Shown: positions 12,962-25,035, counted from the stretch's first letter. The stretch: 64,000 nt of DNA from Oreohelix idahoensis (GCA_024509875.1 JAMPIV010016238.1:62001-126000), one strand, 5' to 3'. The notes: generated by a model from the sequence alone, not told the origin. Translations and numbers: made by a program.

Positions 12962-15850
12962 TCATTTTTTGACAATGGAGGTGACCTGATTGGTAATTTT
13001 AGGATGAGTGGTATCTTCAGTTTGCTCTTCTTCCTCTGTAGACCAGTTTCTACTCAGGAAATCAGCCCCGACATTCTGTCTTCCCGGAATATATTCCACT
13101 TTGAAAGAATAAACGCTTAAAAGAAGCGCCCAACGCATGATCCTTGCGTTAAATTCTTTATTGGCACCAAGAAATGCTAACGGAGCGTGGTCTGTTTGCA
13201 CCGTGAAAGATGTACCATACAGAAACTCATGATGGCGTCTGATACCGTCAATCAGAGCAAGACATTCCCTTTCAACTACGCTGTAGTTCCGTTCCGCTTT
13301 ATTTAATTTCCGACTGCCATAGGCAACTGGAAATAGCATGTTCAGGTCACTGTCATCGGCTTGAAGCAGTGTTGACCCGATGCCCTGACCTGACGCGTCG
13401 ACTCTCAGTACAAAAGGTTTCTTGAGGTCAGGCAACCTCAAAATGGGGTATGCAGACAACTGTCCTTTCAAAGTGCTATACGCGTGTTCGCACTTTTGAT
13501 CCCATATGACCTTATCAGGACAACCTTTCTTTGTGAGGTCAGTCAGAGGTGCCGTCAGTCCGTTGAAGTTCTGGATGTACTTCTGATAGTATGCACATAG
13601 CGATATGAAGGAACGTACGTCTTTCTTCGTTCGGGGTCTTTTTGCTGCCATTATTTTCTCCACGTTCTTCTTAATAGGCCAACTGCATCCGTGAGAAATA
13701 GTATGCCCCAGGAAGTCTAACTGTTCAAACCCGATGAGACATTTGCTAGGTCTGGCTGTGAGACCCGTTTCCTGTAGTCTCCTGAGGAGCATAGCAACCG
13801 TAGCAATATGTTCTTCATAGGTTTCCGATGCAATTAAGATGTCATCCATGAAATTATGGATATGGGGACTTTGCAAAGGTTGTAGAAGCTTCCTCATCAT
13901 CCTGGTGAACACTCCTGGTGCGTTATGCAAACCGAACGGCATCACGTTAAATGTGTAATGTCCTTCACTAGTGCTGAAAGCTAACAAAGGTTTAATTTCC
14001 TCCTTGACTGGTATTTGATAATAACCTTTGCTGAGGTCTATCTTGGAGAAGATCTTTGCTTTGCTGAGCTTGGTGAACAACTCAGAAACAGTTTGGAGAG
14101 GTTCGGGCTGGAATTCCGTTACAGCGTTTAGCAACCTGTAATCATTGCACAGCCGAACTTCCTTATTGGGCTTCTGCAACAGCACTACACTCGCGCTGTA
14201 AGGAGATGTAGACTCACTGATAATTCCTGCCTGACGCAGCTTGTCTATTTCTCCGCGAAGTGCATCAGCTTTAGCGTACGGGATGGGGTAAACTCTGGTT
14301 TGAACAGGGGTCTCGTTTGTTAATTTCATATCAAATTCAATGAGATTTGTTCGACCAGGTACATCCGTTAAGACTGCACTGTACTGTTTTAGTAGAGCCC
14401 TGGTTTCTGTTTGTTGTTCTGGTGAGAGATTGTCGCCGAACTTGACATCTTTAAAGGATTTTGTGGGTTGCAATGGATACTCCATGCAACCATCATCATC
14501 TTCCTCGTCTTCCGTTGCTATGGCGACAGCCAGGAGATGCTCGGAGGATGGCACCGGTCTTTCCAAATATTTCTTTAGCAGATTTATGTGGAAGACCTTC
14601 TCCTTTCCTTTGATGGAGATCTTGTAGTTGGTACGTGAGATCTTTTTAAGGACGGTAAACGGTCCTTGCCATCCGATGCGAAGTTTATTGCTTCCGGTTG
14701 GAAGTAGCAATAGGACTTTCTCCCCTGGTTGTAGTTCTCTCTCTTTTGCTGCTTTGTTGTATCTTTTAGTAATTTTAGCGCGGGCTTTCTTAAGGTTGGT
14801 AGTAGCTAGATCCCATCCTAGCTTTAGCCTTTCCTTAAGCTCAGATACATACTTGCTTGCAGAGACGACTGTCTCGTCAGCCTTCTGGTCTGTCAGGGAC
14901 CGAAGTAAGGCTTCTAGTGGCCCCTTAATAGGTCTGCCAAATAAAAGTGTAGCTGGCGCAAAACCCGTAGACGCTTCGGGTACCTCTCGGTAGGCGAATA
15001 AGGCAGCCGATATATATTGGTCCCAGTCTTCCGGTTTCTCCTGACCCAGCTTACGTAACATCATGGTGAGGGTACCGTTAAAACGTTCCACGAGCCCATT
15101 TCCGGCCGGATGGTAGGGACTTGTGTGGATATGTTTGGCCCTCAAGATCTTAAAGATCTCCTCCATTAACAGGCTACGGAATTGGGATCCATTGTCCGTC
15201 AAAACTTGTTGAGGGAATCCCAACCGTGTAAAAATTTGCACAAGGGCTTCTGCGACATGCTTGGAATTAGTGCATGGTAACGGTACGGCTTCGGCCCACA
15301 TAGTGCAAGTGTCAACTAAGGTCAGGATGAACCTGTTCCTTCTGTTGGTCTTTTCCAGAGGACCAATAAGGTCGACAGCAACCCGTTCAAATGGAGTCCC
15401 TACTATTGGCATTTGCCCCATAGGTACTGGGGGTGTCAAGTGCTTGGGTGCTACCCGTTGGCACTGGGCGCAGGATTTCACATACCTGACAATGTCAGAG
15501 TTCATTCCTGGCCACCAATAGTGGTTTTTTATTCGCTGAATAGTGGCGTTTTGTCCCATATGTCCGCTAAAGGGAAGAGAGTGCCCCATTTCTAAGATCT
15601 GGTTTCTGTACTGCGTCGGTACTAGGAGCTGGTTATTCCCCGTGTCCGGGTTGCCCGTTCTACGATACAATACACCATCCTTAGAAAAGATGTCTCCGTT
15701 GTGTCTGGGGTCCTTAGCCATGGGCAGTTTTTTAAAGCAGGGCGCCAGAGTAGGGTCCTTTTGTTGCGCCTCCTTCAGTTCATTTGGCAACAAGTTTGGC
15801 GCAGGCTCCCTCTCCTTCTTGGCTTGCCCTCTTGTGGTTACCGCTGCCAC
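12962..15850 (-). CDS. pol: Element A pol: integrase then reverse transcriptase-RNase H
   Basis: A 962-residue uninterrupted frame. Residues 90-130 form the integrase HHCC zinc domain (H90, H97, C127, C130). The DD35E core has D160 (VAVDLIGP), D219 (LTDNGSQF) and E255 (GLVERFN). A GPF chromodomain-like C-terminal motif lies at 396-398. The RT follows with IDLSKGYYQ (D605), MPFGLHNAP and the catalytic FMDD at 667-670. RNase H has D818, E862, D887 and D930 (NVGADFLSR). Integrase before RT marks the Gmr1-like group. The frame is in register with the protease frame upstream but separated from it by a TAG at 15857-15859. All key catalytic residues are present, so the polyprotein could be active if the stop is bypassed. 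Confidence 0.93.
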   Translation of the reverse strand: MAAVTTRGQAKKEREPAPNLLPNELKEAQQKDPTLAPCFKKLPMAKDPRHNGDIFSKDGVLYRRTGNPDTGNNQLLVPTQYRNQILEMGHSLPFSGHMGQNATIQRIKNHYWWPGMNSDIVRYVKSCAQCQRVAPKHLTPPVPMGQMPIVGTPFERVAVDLIGPLEKTNRRNRFILTLVDTCTMWAEAVPLPCTNSKHVAEALVQIFTRLGFPQQVLTDNGSQFRSLLMEEIFKILRAKHIHTSPYHPAGNGLVERFNGTLTMMLRKLGQEKPEDWDQYISAALFAYREVPEASTGFAPATLLFGRPIKGPLEALLRSLTDQKADETVVSASKYVSELKERLKLGWDLATTNLKKARAKITKRYNKAAKERELQPGEKVLLLLPTGSNKLRIGWQGPFTVLKKISRTNYKISIKGKEKVFHINLLKKYLERPVPSSEHLLAVAIATEDEEDDDGCMEYPLQPTKSFKDVKFGDNLSPEQQTETRALLKQYSAVLTDVPGRTNLIEFDMKLTNETPVQTRVYPIPYAKADALRGEIDKLRQAGIISESTSPYSASVVLLQKPNKEVRLCNDYRLLNAVTEFQPEPLQTVSELFTKLSKAKIFSKIDLSKGYYQIPVKEEIKPLLAFSTSEGHYTFNVMPFGLHNAPGVFTRMMRKLLQPLQSPHIHNFMDDILIASETYEEHIATVAMLLRRLQETGLTARPSKCLIGFEQLDFLGHTISHGCSWPIKKNVEKIMAAKRPRTKKDVRSFISLCAYYQKYIQNFNGLTAPLTDLTKKGCPDKVIWDQKCEHAYSTLKGQLSAYPILRLPDLKKPFVLRVDASGQGIGSTLLQADDSDLNMLFPVAYGSRKLNKAERNYSVVERECLALIDGIRRHHEFLYGTSFTVQTDHAPLAFLGANKEFNARIMRWALLLSVYSFKVEYIPGRQNVGADFLSRNWSTEEEEQTEDTTHPKITNQVTSIVKK

Positions 15851-15856
15851 AATCGG

Positions 15857-16213
15857 CTACTTAGGTCTCCCAATGAACACATATCTACATCCCAGGATAA
15901 CTGGGTAGATCGGATCATCCATTATGGCCGCTTTAATAACTCCACTGACAAAGTCCGAGTGTATTTCTACCAGTGCGATAGGAAGCGTCCTGGGTGCATC
16001 ACTCCTGAAAACTCCACTAAATTTGACGGTTTCCTCTGTCTCCTGACCGGGTTTGACTAGGTGCCTAGCGACAATACAATCAAAACTTAATCCAGTGTCA
16101 AAAAGACAAGTAGTAGAGGTACCGTTCAAAATTACAGTTCCTCGAGTTAGGGGTCGGTCCCCCTCAGGTTGAGAATCACTGACATTGACTCTACCTTTCG
16201 AGGCTGTATGCAA
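15857..16213 (-). CDS. Element A gag C-terminus/aspartic protease segment
   Basis: A 118-codon frame with the retropepsin active site in CLFDTGLS, a flap-like ALVEIHSDF region and an IYPVILGCRYVF segment matching the hydrophobic C-terminal strand. The frame stays open upstream of its first ATG to about 16350, where the gag frame meets a run of six C on the minus strand (CCCCCC). Gag and protease are therefore probably expressed as one product by a frameshift or have been split by an indel. It ends in a TAG, after which the same frame continues directly into integrase. Retropepsins cleave the Gag-Pol polyprotein. Confidence 0.8.
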   Translation of the reverse strand: MHTASKGRVNVSDSQPEGDRPLTRGTVILNGTSTTCLFDTGLSFDCIVARHLVKPGQETEETVKFSGVFRSDAPRTLPIALVEIHSDFVSGVIKAAIMDDPIYPVILGCRYVFIGRPK

Positions 16214-17448
16214 ACATCCAATGCGGTTTGGACCGGTTTGTTTGCCCTGATCAGACGTTCCTGGTGTAGGGGTCTTCCCTTTTCCTTGACCTTGGTGGCC
16301 GCGCTGCCACGTAGGCTTGTTGGGTTGATCAGAATTGTTGTTGGGGGGTATCGGGTTTTGTAGAATTTCGATTTTTCCTGGGGAGGTTTCAGGGTATTGT
16401 TATCTCGTTGGTTATAATGTTGAGAGGAAGTGGAAGAATAGGATGCCTGCTCTAGATTCTGTTTTCGAGATGGCTCATCGGTGGGTTTACGTTTAGTGCT
16501 GGGAAGTTCGGCCATTGCATTGCTATAGCGTTCGGCTTTATTGAGTATGTCTTCAAGCCTGACTGCCCCCTGTTCAGCCAAAAATCTACGAGTTTCATTC
16601 GACAAAGTGGATTTTATCTGCTCCACAAGAACAGGTTCGAGGAGTCCCTCATATGAAAGAGGTAGGTCAGATAATTCAATGCACTTTGTCAGATAACCCG
16701 TGAGACGTGAAGAGAACTGGGGAAATGTTTCCGTGCTCTCTTTTCGGCTGTTTCTGAACAACTGCAGAAACTTTCGGGCAGTCATCTCAAACTGCTGTAG
16801 TAAGGCCTTCTTCAGCAGGTCATAATCATGTTGATTCGGTCCCAGCTTTGTGTACACGTCATAAGCATTGCCTTTCAGTGACGTTGAAAGTTTGAGCGCC
16901 CAGCGGGTACTCTCTAACCCATAAAGATTCGCGAGTCTCTCGAATTTTTCTAGGTAGCTGTCAATTTTTTCGTTAGGGCTAGGAAAAGATTCTAAAGAAA
17001 ATGACATAGCAGTTAATTGGGCAGACTGAGTGCTGGAGAGATCCCTTGTTTGAGACTGGGACGAAGACGGCTCTCCATTATTTGAAGTAGAGGCACTCCG
17101 ACTCTCTAAAGCCTTGAGCGCTAATTCATGCTGTCTTTCCTTGTCTCTCTCTTTGCGTTGTCTCTCCTTCTCTCTTTCCCTGCGGGCGTCCATCTCTGCC
17201 TCAATTTTCTTCTGCTCCAATTGACGATCGTCCGCTTCTTTCTTCCTAGCTTCTGCCCTCTCTTCCTCCGCGTCATACCTTTGAAGTTCCTGGTTGATAA
17301 ACAGATTCGCAGCTTCTGTGTCTAGTCCTGAGTCCTTGGTCTCTTGCCTCAAAAGAGATCTTATCCTAATTCTCTCTGCCATTGTCAATGAACTGGATGC
17401 TTCTAAGACTAGAGAATAGTAAGATGGAACAAGAAGGGGAAAACTCAA
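16147..17448 (-). CDS. gag: Element A gag
   Basis: The open frame starts at 17448, but the ATG at 17382 (MAERIRIRSLL) is the likelier start by comparison with element C (MADLAKFRSA). Residues about 45-120 form a highly charged Arg/Lys/Glu coiled coil. The capsid-like region has SYLEKFERLANLYGLESTRWALKLS and a helical NETRRFLAEQGAVRLEDILNKAERY segment shared with element C. A basic Ser/Asn/Gln-rich tail follows, and I see no CCHC knuckle in this frame. After about 16350 the reading probably switches to the protease frame. Gag forms the particle that packages the element RNA. Confidence 0.82.
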   Translation of the reverse strand: MSFPLLVPSYYSLVLEASSSLTMAERIRIRSLLRQETKDSGLDTEAANLFINQELQRYDAEEERAEARKKEADDRQLEQKKIEAEMDARREREKERQRKERDKERQHELALKALESRSASTSNNGEPSSSQSQTRDLSSTQSAQLTAMSFSLESFPSPNEKIDSYLEKFERLANLYGLESTRWALKLSTSLKGNAYDVYTKLGPNQHDYDLLKKALLQQFEMTARKFLQLFRNSRKESTETFPQFSSRLTGYLTKCIELSDLPLSYEGLLEPVLVEQIKSTLSNETRRFLAEQGAVRLEDILNKAERYSNAMAELPSTKRKPTDEPSRKQNLEQASYSSTSSQHYNQRDNNTLKPPQEKSKFYKTRYPPTTILINPTSLRGSAATKVKEKGRPLHQERLIRANKPVQTALDVCIQPRKVESMSVILNLRGTDP

Positions 17449-18293
17449 AGCCGCTACGAAAAAAACCCAAAGTAAAAAAAAATTTACTTAAGTTACCTCC
17501 TACCTGTACTGTGCAAACTTATCGCTGCTATTATCTGGCAATTAAGGCTCTAAACGCAAGCGACTATGCCACTAAATGGTAAGTTACACTGGAAAAGAAT
17601 CTACTTTTACTAACAGTAGAGAAAAATTTAAATTAAAACAATTTAAAAGGAAAAAAAATTTTCCCCTAAATTTTAAATCTCTGACAACAAACTCCGTCCC
17701 TAAAGTCAATTATTGAGATGAGATGTTGTTAACTTAATTTTTAAAAATCAGAACAATCCGTCTTTAGCTAAGCTCAACTCTTTTTAACTTCAAAAACCTT
17801 AGTGACTGTAAAACAATCACGCAATCCCAGCAACTCTTATAAAGAAAGAAATTGAATTATCTCCGCCAGAGGATAATTAAAATAGCAAATATTTTTGTTT
17901 ATCTGTATTTTCTACTGCTGTGGAGAGAAAACAACCTATAAATATGCTGTGTGGACAACCCAAATACTTAAAAAACGTTTGTCTAGGGGTGTAATTATTT
18001 ATTTATTTCCCTAATTCACAAGACAAATCATTCACACTCTACCTAGTTAGACCCAGACTAAATCAGACTCAAAATATCTTTAACCCGGCTATACGATTGC
18101 CTCAAATGTAGCTCAAGATCCCAGAACCAGCTCACAAATATGTGCGCATCAAATGTATCTCAAAATAATCCCGGCGAGCCAGCCAAATATTGTCGTAAAT
18201 TTATTTTGAGAGAAAAGAGTCGTAGAAATAGTGGTCCTGTTTAGAGTGGAAAATGATGATGGAAAGCTCAGTGATAGAAAATGTAGATATTAA
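17449..18293 (-). other. Element A 5' untranslated leader
   Basis: About 0.85 kb between the 5' LTR and gag, AT-rich and noncoding. No convincing TGG-starting primer-binding site abuts the LTR end (the minus strand continues TTTAATATCTACATT), so the priming tRNA is unidentified. Confidence 0.6.
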
Positions 18294-20593
18294 ATAGTTG
18301 CTTCACAGCGTGCTGGAGGAGAGTAAAGACAGACTTATTTACGACAAATCGCCTCTCTCAATCTTTTCTTCCGCTCTCTTGGTCAAACAATTATTTGCCA
18401 GTTTTCCAGACTCGCATCTGCGCGCACACCGATTTGGTGTTTTTCACACACACAGACGATGTAGATACAAACTATATTAAACGAATAGGGGAAATGTTGG
18501 GCTTTGGGTATATCCAACACAGAGCTAAATGAGTTTATGTGATTTTATTCACTTTAAACATCAATCACTAACAAATATCAGGTATTACATAAATTATCAT
18601 AAGTACACAAATGCAAATAACAAATTTGGGAGGGGTGAAGAAGATTGGTATCGACTAAGCCCTTCCCGCTTATTAGACAAAGATAAACCCAGTCCAGAGA
18701 TAGATAATATCAGGAACACGGGTACGTTAACCTAACAGTGAAGTTAATTACTCTGAAAAGAGGTGTTACCAAATTAGTTATGGTGGTAGACAAAAAAATA
18801 CTGTTATCCCAACTGGTGTCTTCCCTTTACTAAGCAAAGAAAAAAAAAGGGGGGGGAGGGATGAAACAGAGTTAACAAATTATCCCACTAAAGGAACAAT
18901 GCCGGGTATACAGAAAACGTATTACCCGGTAGGCAAGTTAACAAATGGTTTGTTGCAAAAAAAATTAAATCTCCTGTCATTCATACACACTGTGCGGATC
19001 CACACTCATATACACCACACACTTACCGAGTTGCAGCATCAGACCATCCCTTAGAATGATAAACACAATAATTAACTCTTGACGTATGACAACTGTCTAG
19101 TCCTTCTATGTCCCGCCCCAGATAATGCGAGGATTCACTGAGAGCAAATATTCCCGCTTATCGCCGGACTTGAAGTTCTAAGAGTTCTTGTGTTTTATTA
19201 TAAAGAAACGAGTCTATGGGATGGCACTGACGCAGTTCGACATAGGGGTGAAAAATGAGGTGATGGTATAATCCTTCACTGCGTGATGATAGTCACTGAC
19301 CGGTAAAAATTTTAATCCAGTGAGGAAAAATTAGGCTCGGTCACATTCAGGTAAATCGGTAATCTCTCACAATAGAGCAGTATATAAACTATCGCTACTG
19401 GCACTGTTCATCTTCCAGTTTATCTTACAGATTTAATTTGATGATAATAATCAAATGATCTTGGGTAGGCTTTCTTTCATGTAATTATGTTAGCTAGGCC
19501 GTACCGGACCACCACAAGATTTACTTTAAAAAAATGTCTCATCAAACTGTCTGGAAGTTTAAGAACCGAGTATGGAAACTCTGAAAGATTTCGTTATTGC
19601 TGGGATTGCAAAAGGTGATCAATCTAGAGAAAAAGATAGAAAACCCATAACAACATAATCATACTTTAAAACAAATAATCTTCTAAGCGCGCGATAAATT
19701 TCCCATTAAGCCTATTATACACTCGAGTATTTAATTATGTATTTAATAAACACTGCGCGAGTTCTAGTGGTTAAATCACACATCTATAAATATAGGACTT
19801 AACTAAATTTATTAATTATAAATTCCTTCGCGACTTTAAAAGTTAATTTAAGCATCTATTATCTTTTGAAATAATATAATAGATAGATCATTATATTTAC
19901 AACTGGAACTATTGAGACGGTTTAATTTAATAGGTTTAAATTAACACAAAATTCAATGAAATATAATGAATGAACTAGACCACTGATCACTTTACACAAT
20001 ATATATATTACCGCTTTGCACAGAAATAGAATTCACTGCAAATAAAATGAAAATCCATGGGATAATCTAGCAAGATTTCAAATATCGCTAGTGCTACTAT
20101 CAAGTTCTGGCCAGCGAATGATGAAGTGTCTATTCTTCATGGTCTATTTAGCTAAAATGGAATGTAATTTGAGTGGGACATGATAAACTTGACAGCTTAT
20201 TTGATCTTCCGAACTTTTGGGGATCTGACCGCCAAATCAAGAGAAGAAGCCGCCCCCTGGTCTTCGTATCTCCGTTCGCTGCTGCCCGTTTCGGCTTTCC
20301 CCCGTTCGCTCGGTTGCGATTGACACCGAGACGCGAAATTAGCGGCAAGCAACTGCCTCTCGTATCAGGGACCACTACTGTCTTTGATAACGCCGATAGT
20401 CTCCCCTGAAATCCCTCAGTCTGTCTCTTTGATCTCGTGCCGCCTACTAAATGAGTTCCGGTGGAATGAGTTCTGGCAAACGAAAAGTTACAACAAATGT
20501 TCAGGGGTTCTAATGTTATGAAAAGCTAAAGGTCCCTTTAAATCATCCATCATATCAGGGAAAATTCACTTGTCAAACTAGACGTACGTCACA
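18294..20593 (-). repeat. Element A 5' LTR
   Basis: Direct repeat of 10627-12922, starting TGTGACGTACGT at 20593 on the minus strand. A TATATA-type motif on the minus strand near 19378-19388 is a candidate core promoter. Confidence 0.88.
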
Positions 20594-20890
20594 CTATTCA
20601 AAGTCTCATGGGCCCTTACTTGATGTTTTACACTATCCAGCACAACTATGGTTATAAACCTTTAAATTAATTGTCATTAGTGTTATACTCTCCAGTTCCA
20701 TCATACAGTCAATCATCTTATGCAGTCTGATGTTCCCCACCTGCTGGGAATAACCTGCTTCTTTTTTCACGTTTACCTTTAGTTTTCATGTGTATAAATT
20801 ATTCTTATAGGAGCTTTATTTTGTAAATAACTTGATTAATAAACTGTTGTGTTGGGAACGTAACATCTATACTCATGAGACGAAACTAAC
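20594..20890. other. Short unassigned stretch between element A and LRR exon 1
   Basis: About 300 bp of AT-rich DNA between the element A LTR and the splice donor of LRR gene 1 exon 1, so presumed intron sequence. No feature seen. Confidence 0.5.
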
Positions 20891-21017
20891 CTTGTATGGG
20901 CATTCGAATCCAAAAACCTGGGACACATAGGATACCACAAAACCAGAGAAAAGTCAAGTATCTGCTCCTGCTGACCGCTTTAGTCACCAGCCTCCAACAT
21001 AAAAGAAAATGAGGCAT
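20891..21017 (-). pseudogene. LRR gene 1, exon 1: signal peptide exon with one-base frameshift
   Basis: On the minus strand an ATG at 21017 opens MPHFLLCWRL, then VTKAVSRSRYLTFLWFCGILCVPGF, a typical basic-then-hydrophobic signal peptide. The 5' splice site CCATACAAG|GTTAGT follows 20891. Compared with the paralogous exon at 49518-49637 there is one extra T in a T run, which shifts the final codons out of the expected ECPYK reading. That motif supplies the first cysteine of the LRRNT cap, so the shift is damaging unless it is a sequencing error. The exon is 16.8 kb from exon 2, the gap being filled by element A and the ATCT/LINE block. Confidence 0.65.
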
Positions 21018-24000
21018 TGTGACAGAGTATGTAAATATATTTACATGTTTCAACACGTTTTTGCTTCCACCTGTTTCCCACCTCTCTTTGCTTTTTAATA
21101 TCCACGTTTCTTTAACGCAGAAGGCATGCGCTTCGATATCTGTCGAACTCAAATTGTAGCCACGCCTATGTTCTTGTTCTCTGTCTTACAAGCACTAGTA
21201 ATGTTTATCAACAGACCTATTAGCTAGTTCTGAGCCATTAACTATATTTATCATGCGAACGATTGGGCAATCGCTGAAATATTGACAGATCAGAAAATGA
21301 GTCGTCTAATTTTAATATCAAGGGTGATAAGTTAAGACGTACTTTTTCGGTAATTACTTTGGTCAGAGGGAATTAATCTGAGGAAAGAGGAAATAATCAC
21401 AGTTTAATCACAGTTACCCCCCCATCCGTTTGTTTGGAACGTAATTAGCTACAGCGAGAGATGCCAGATCAAAGAACGTCCGTTCTCTAGTGACGATTCT
21501 GCGGTCAGCATGAGGCGCGAAAATAAGCTTTGATTCACGGATCGACCGCAGAATTCTCCTAAATCTGGGCGAAGGCGTTAAATCTAGCAAGAGATAGCGA
21601 TTTTCTGACCATTTAATATATATACTCCAGCTTTTCAAATCATTTTTATCTAGTAGCCGCAGAATTCCAGAACCATCTAGCTTCGAATCTTAAACCATTG
21701 TTAATGTGGATTTCTTAGTGTTTTGATTGAAGATTAGTTTCTTTCTCTGTGTTGCGGTAATTATATTTACTAGTATTTTTGAGTGATTTAATTGTTATGT
21801 TCGTCATTATATTTCACTAGGATTTACTGTGTTAAATTGGCTAGCAGATTAAATACATATATCTAATATTCTTCCAGCTTTAAGCTATAAAATAAATTTA
21901 ATTAATTGCTAGTAACCAGTAAGAGATATTTTAATTGACGAGTAAATGCACTAGGCAAGGTATACGGACGAAATATATATTTATCTTCTATCCATAATGT
22001 GTCAATTTTGTAAATGACTAGAATTTATCTCACGGGTTAATAAGACCGATAGATAAGCTTCTCATGTGTGTTTCTAATCAAATCTTATAACCCAATGGAT
22101 AATAAATTATAACGTTGCGCGGGTTAGGATAGATACTGATATTGTGATTAAATGTTTGTATTTTCTTCCTAAAATCCAGTACGGGTCACCAACCTAAAAC
22201 TACCAGCGGCCTAAGCCTACGCCTAAACCTGAATCTGAGAATAACGGATTTAAATCCAACAATACAAAAAGAACATTCTTATGTAAATATTGGGTCTTCA
22301 AGGTTGACCTGTTTGGCCTCTTGTTTACACCCAGAAAGAGACCAACAAAAAAAAAAGAATTTAAGAATAAATTGTTACTTGACCTATAGCTATCCAGATT
22401 TCCTTTTCCAATTTCATATACATTCAGCCCGTTGTGGCGAAATAACCAAACATTAACATTTCCTGACTATCGACCATTTGTGGTGTGACAAGGAATTTTA
22501 TACTGAGAGAAGTTACATACCTGACATTCCTTTATGTATTGGAATCCCAAGCTACTGACACTGTGAGCACTGTTAATTTTCTTACCTGGACTAATTAATG
22601 TGACATAAACAGAAATCCTAATAACAGTAACGAAGTAAACGTTCCCCGAAGAAGAGGATTTAATCAGTCTTTGAGGAGCTGGGGTTTATTTTGCCAAAAT
22701 AACACTGGATTTGCTATGTGTACCCTAAAGATTGTTCCAGACATTGCTAATCAACAATTAGGTAAGAACGAATGAACGTGGCCACGGGTTTTCTGGAGAG
22801 AGAGAAAGAAGGAATGAGTAATTCTTTTTAACGTATAAGCTTTGTACTCACTTTGTTTTGCTTTTCTTTTAGTTTGCTAGTACTGTTATTTTATTTTCAG
22901 AATAGATTCATTAGACCTACTTTGTTCTTTACAGTATAGTAAAATTCTTTACCATAGTGCTAATCCTTTACTTTTTGGGGGTTAATATATCTTCTTCTAA
23001 CGGGATCTTTGTCTCAACAGAGGGAACTGCACTTACGGGTCTATTTCTTTTATTATTTCTGTAGCATATTATTTTGTATTTTTTTCTATCTTGATATTAA
23101 ATGTTGTGAGGTTCTTTATGATAAATAAACTGAACATAAAACTTAATTATTTCTGTGTTGGTCAGCTCGGTCCAATATCCCTATTCCATTAATAGAATTT
23201 CACGTGTGTGCGTCAAGTTGTCGTCACTTATCTGTATGTGTATACGTGAGTGGTTAATAGTGTATATGTCAATATATATATTAAGGTAAATTGTCTGATA
23301 AACAAATTTCAGTCGTAAGATCGGCTGGACTAGAGTATCTTCTAAATCCTGGGACAGACTCTACCTTTCCACCGTTTCACTCGTGAAATCTATTTCTTTA
23401 CCTTATCTCTCACTGAGTTACCACCTTTTCCAGTTCTATTCAGACGGGACCTATCTATCTTAAATACCTATCCTAAATCTACGACAGGCATCGTGATTGC
23501 TTATAATGCAATTAGTTTCGTCTAAAATGTGACTCCACTGTCGTGTTGACATTTCTATTTATCTGTTAGACTGTCTGACTATCTATCTGTCTGTCTATCT
23601 GCCTGTATGTATATACATTTACACTGACCGGCTTACATAACCCATCGGAATATGAATACATAGCAAAGTGTTGTAAATCCGTATCCGTGTACCAGAAGTG
23701 GCTACAGAAGTTTACGAACCATCGAGCTGCAGGATGATTACTTGTCCAGAACTGCTGGTGGCAGGAGTAACACGAGCAGTATGTGGCACATGGTTTATGT
23801 AATATGTAATATGTATTTGGACGCAAAACATGCAATTACTGACAAGCAAAGCTGAGACTAAAACTATGGGGACTGAAAGAAAAAAAAAACAACTAGATAA
23901 TTTTTGATTACACGCGCACAAACACACTAGAGAATACTGGCTAGATTTCGCACTGCAAAGACAGAAACAGTTATTAGGAAAACTAAAAGCAAAGTTCCCC

Positions 24001-25035
24001 CCCTCCCTTTTTGTTTAAAGCTGTCAGACACTTCATTTGGAACCACATAATCGTCACTAGTTCTAAGAAAGAAGAGAAACATGGAGAAAAACGACAGGTT
24101 AGATGAAGGCAAAAGAAAGGTTGGAAAGAAGTAGAAAGAAAAAACGAATGCTTGAATTTCATTTCGTCACGCACAACAAGACGGGTGATTTTGTCACGAA
24201 GGCCTTATTAAAGTCGACCGTATCGTAATTTATTTCCTTATTTTTGTCACCATATCTGTCTATATATCTGCCTGTATGTTGTTAGTATGTCTGTTTACAT
24301 GTCTGTTTATATACTTTTGTATGGGTCTGTCAACATGCTTCGCTTTCTGTTGGCTTATTTCGAACGTAAACGTGACAGTAAATGAAACTTAGACCTAATG
24401 CTAGGGAGGGGGAAGTGAACTACTAGGTACTGCCATGCATGACGTAAAAGAAAACAACGTTCTGTTGTTTATGAGGCAATAATTCTAACACTGTCAAAAT
24501 AGCATTTCCTAAACCACATCTGCTAGAACATATACACCGTTTCTGCGCAAGGTCTTATGCAATGGTTTAAATGCAGTTGTGATCTACGATCCTTAAACAG
24601 CAAACAAATCCATTAAACGAAGAAATAAATTGATTAAATATCTCACATTACAAAACTGTTGTCTCTGTGTCATCATCATCAAGCGTCATGTTGACTTACA
24701 TACACAACCGTGCCTTTCAATAGCATGCGTCTACTCTTAGATCTTGAACAGTTCCGGTCGTGTAGTTAGAATGTGTTGTTTCTTGTCTCTCTGATGACGA
24801 TTGTCTGTTTCTTTTAATTGATCGTACGATATACCATGACTTTCATGAAGCATGCACCACAGCAGTCATGTATTCATATAGAGGTGATTTATATAGCAAT
24901 ATGTTTGTATGATCACGTTGCCAGCATTATACATACCTTCCTATTAGTTGGTTCTTACGATACACATCCGCGGCTCCAAGTATATATAATATACTGGAGA
25001 TTAATCAGCTGATAAACTATCATGTCGGGAATGAT
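21018..25035. other. 5' flank of LRR gene 1, no recognised gene
   Basis: AT-rich noncoding DNA. About 24460-24800 is homologous to about 50720-51344 upstream of LRR gene 2 (shared GTTGTTTATGAGG, CTGCTAGAACATAT, CGATCCTTAAAC and TCTCTGATGACGA). A degenerate CTAT/CTGT patch occurs near 23575-23610. TCTGATGACGA at about 24790-24800 is the empty counterpart of the hAT insertion at 51345. Confidence 0.5.

Larger units (their letters stand above)
10627..20593 (-). mobile_element. Element A: Gmr1-like Ty3/gypsy LTR retrotransposon, near complete
   Basis: Two direct LTRs of about 2.3 kb flank gag, an aspartic protease and a pol frame on the minus strand. In pol the integrase precedes reverse transcriptase-RNase H. 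That is the reverse of ordinary gypsy elements and the order known for Gmr1-like elements. A purine-rich PPT precedes the 3' LTR. A few tens of single-base differences between the LTRs over 2.3 kb (roughly 1 percent by eye) suggest recent insertion. No target-site duplication could be recognised: the flanks are TATAG-like on the left and CTATT on the right. It sits in the presumed intron 1 of LRR gene 1, in the same orientation as the gene and about 300 bp from exon 1. Confidence 0.9.
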
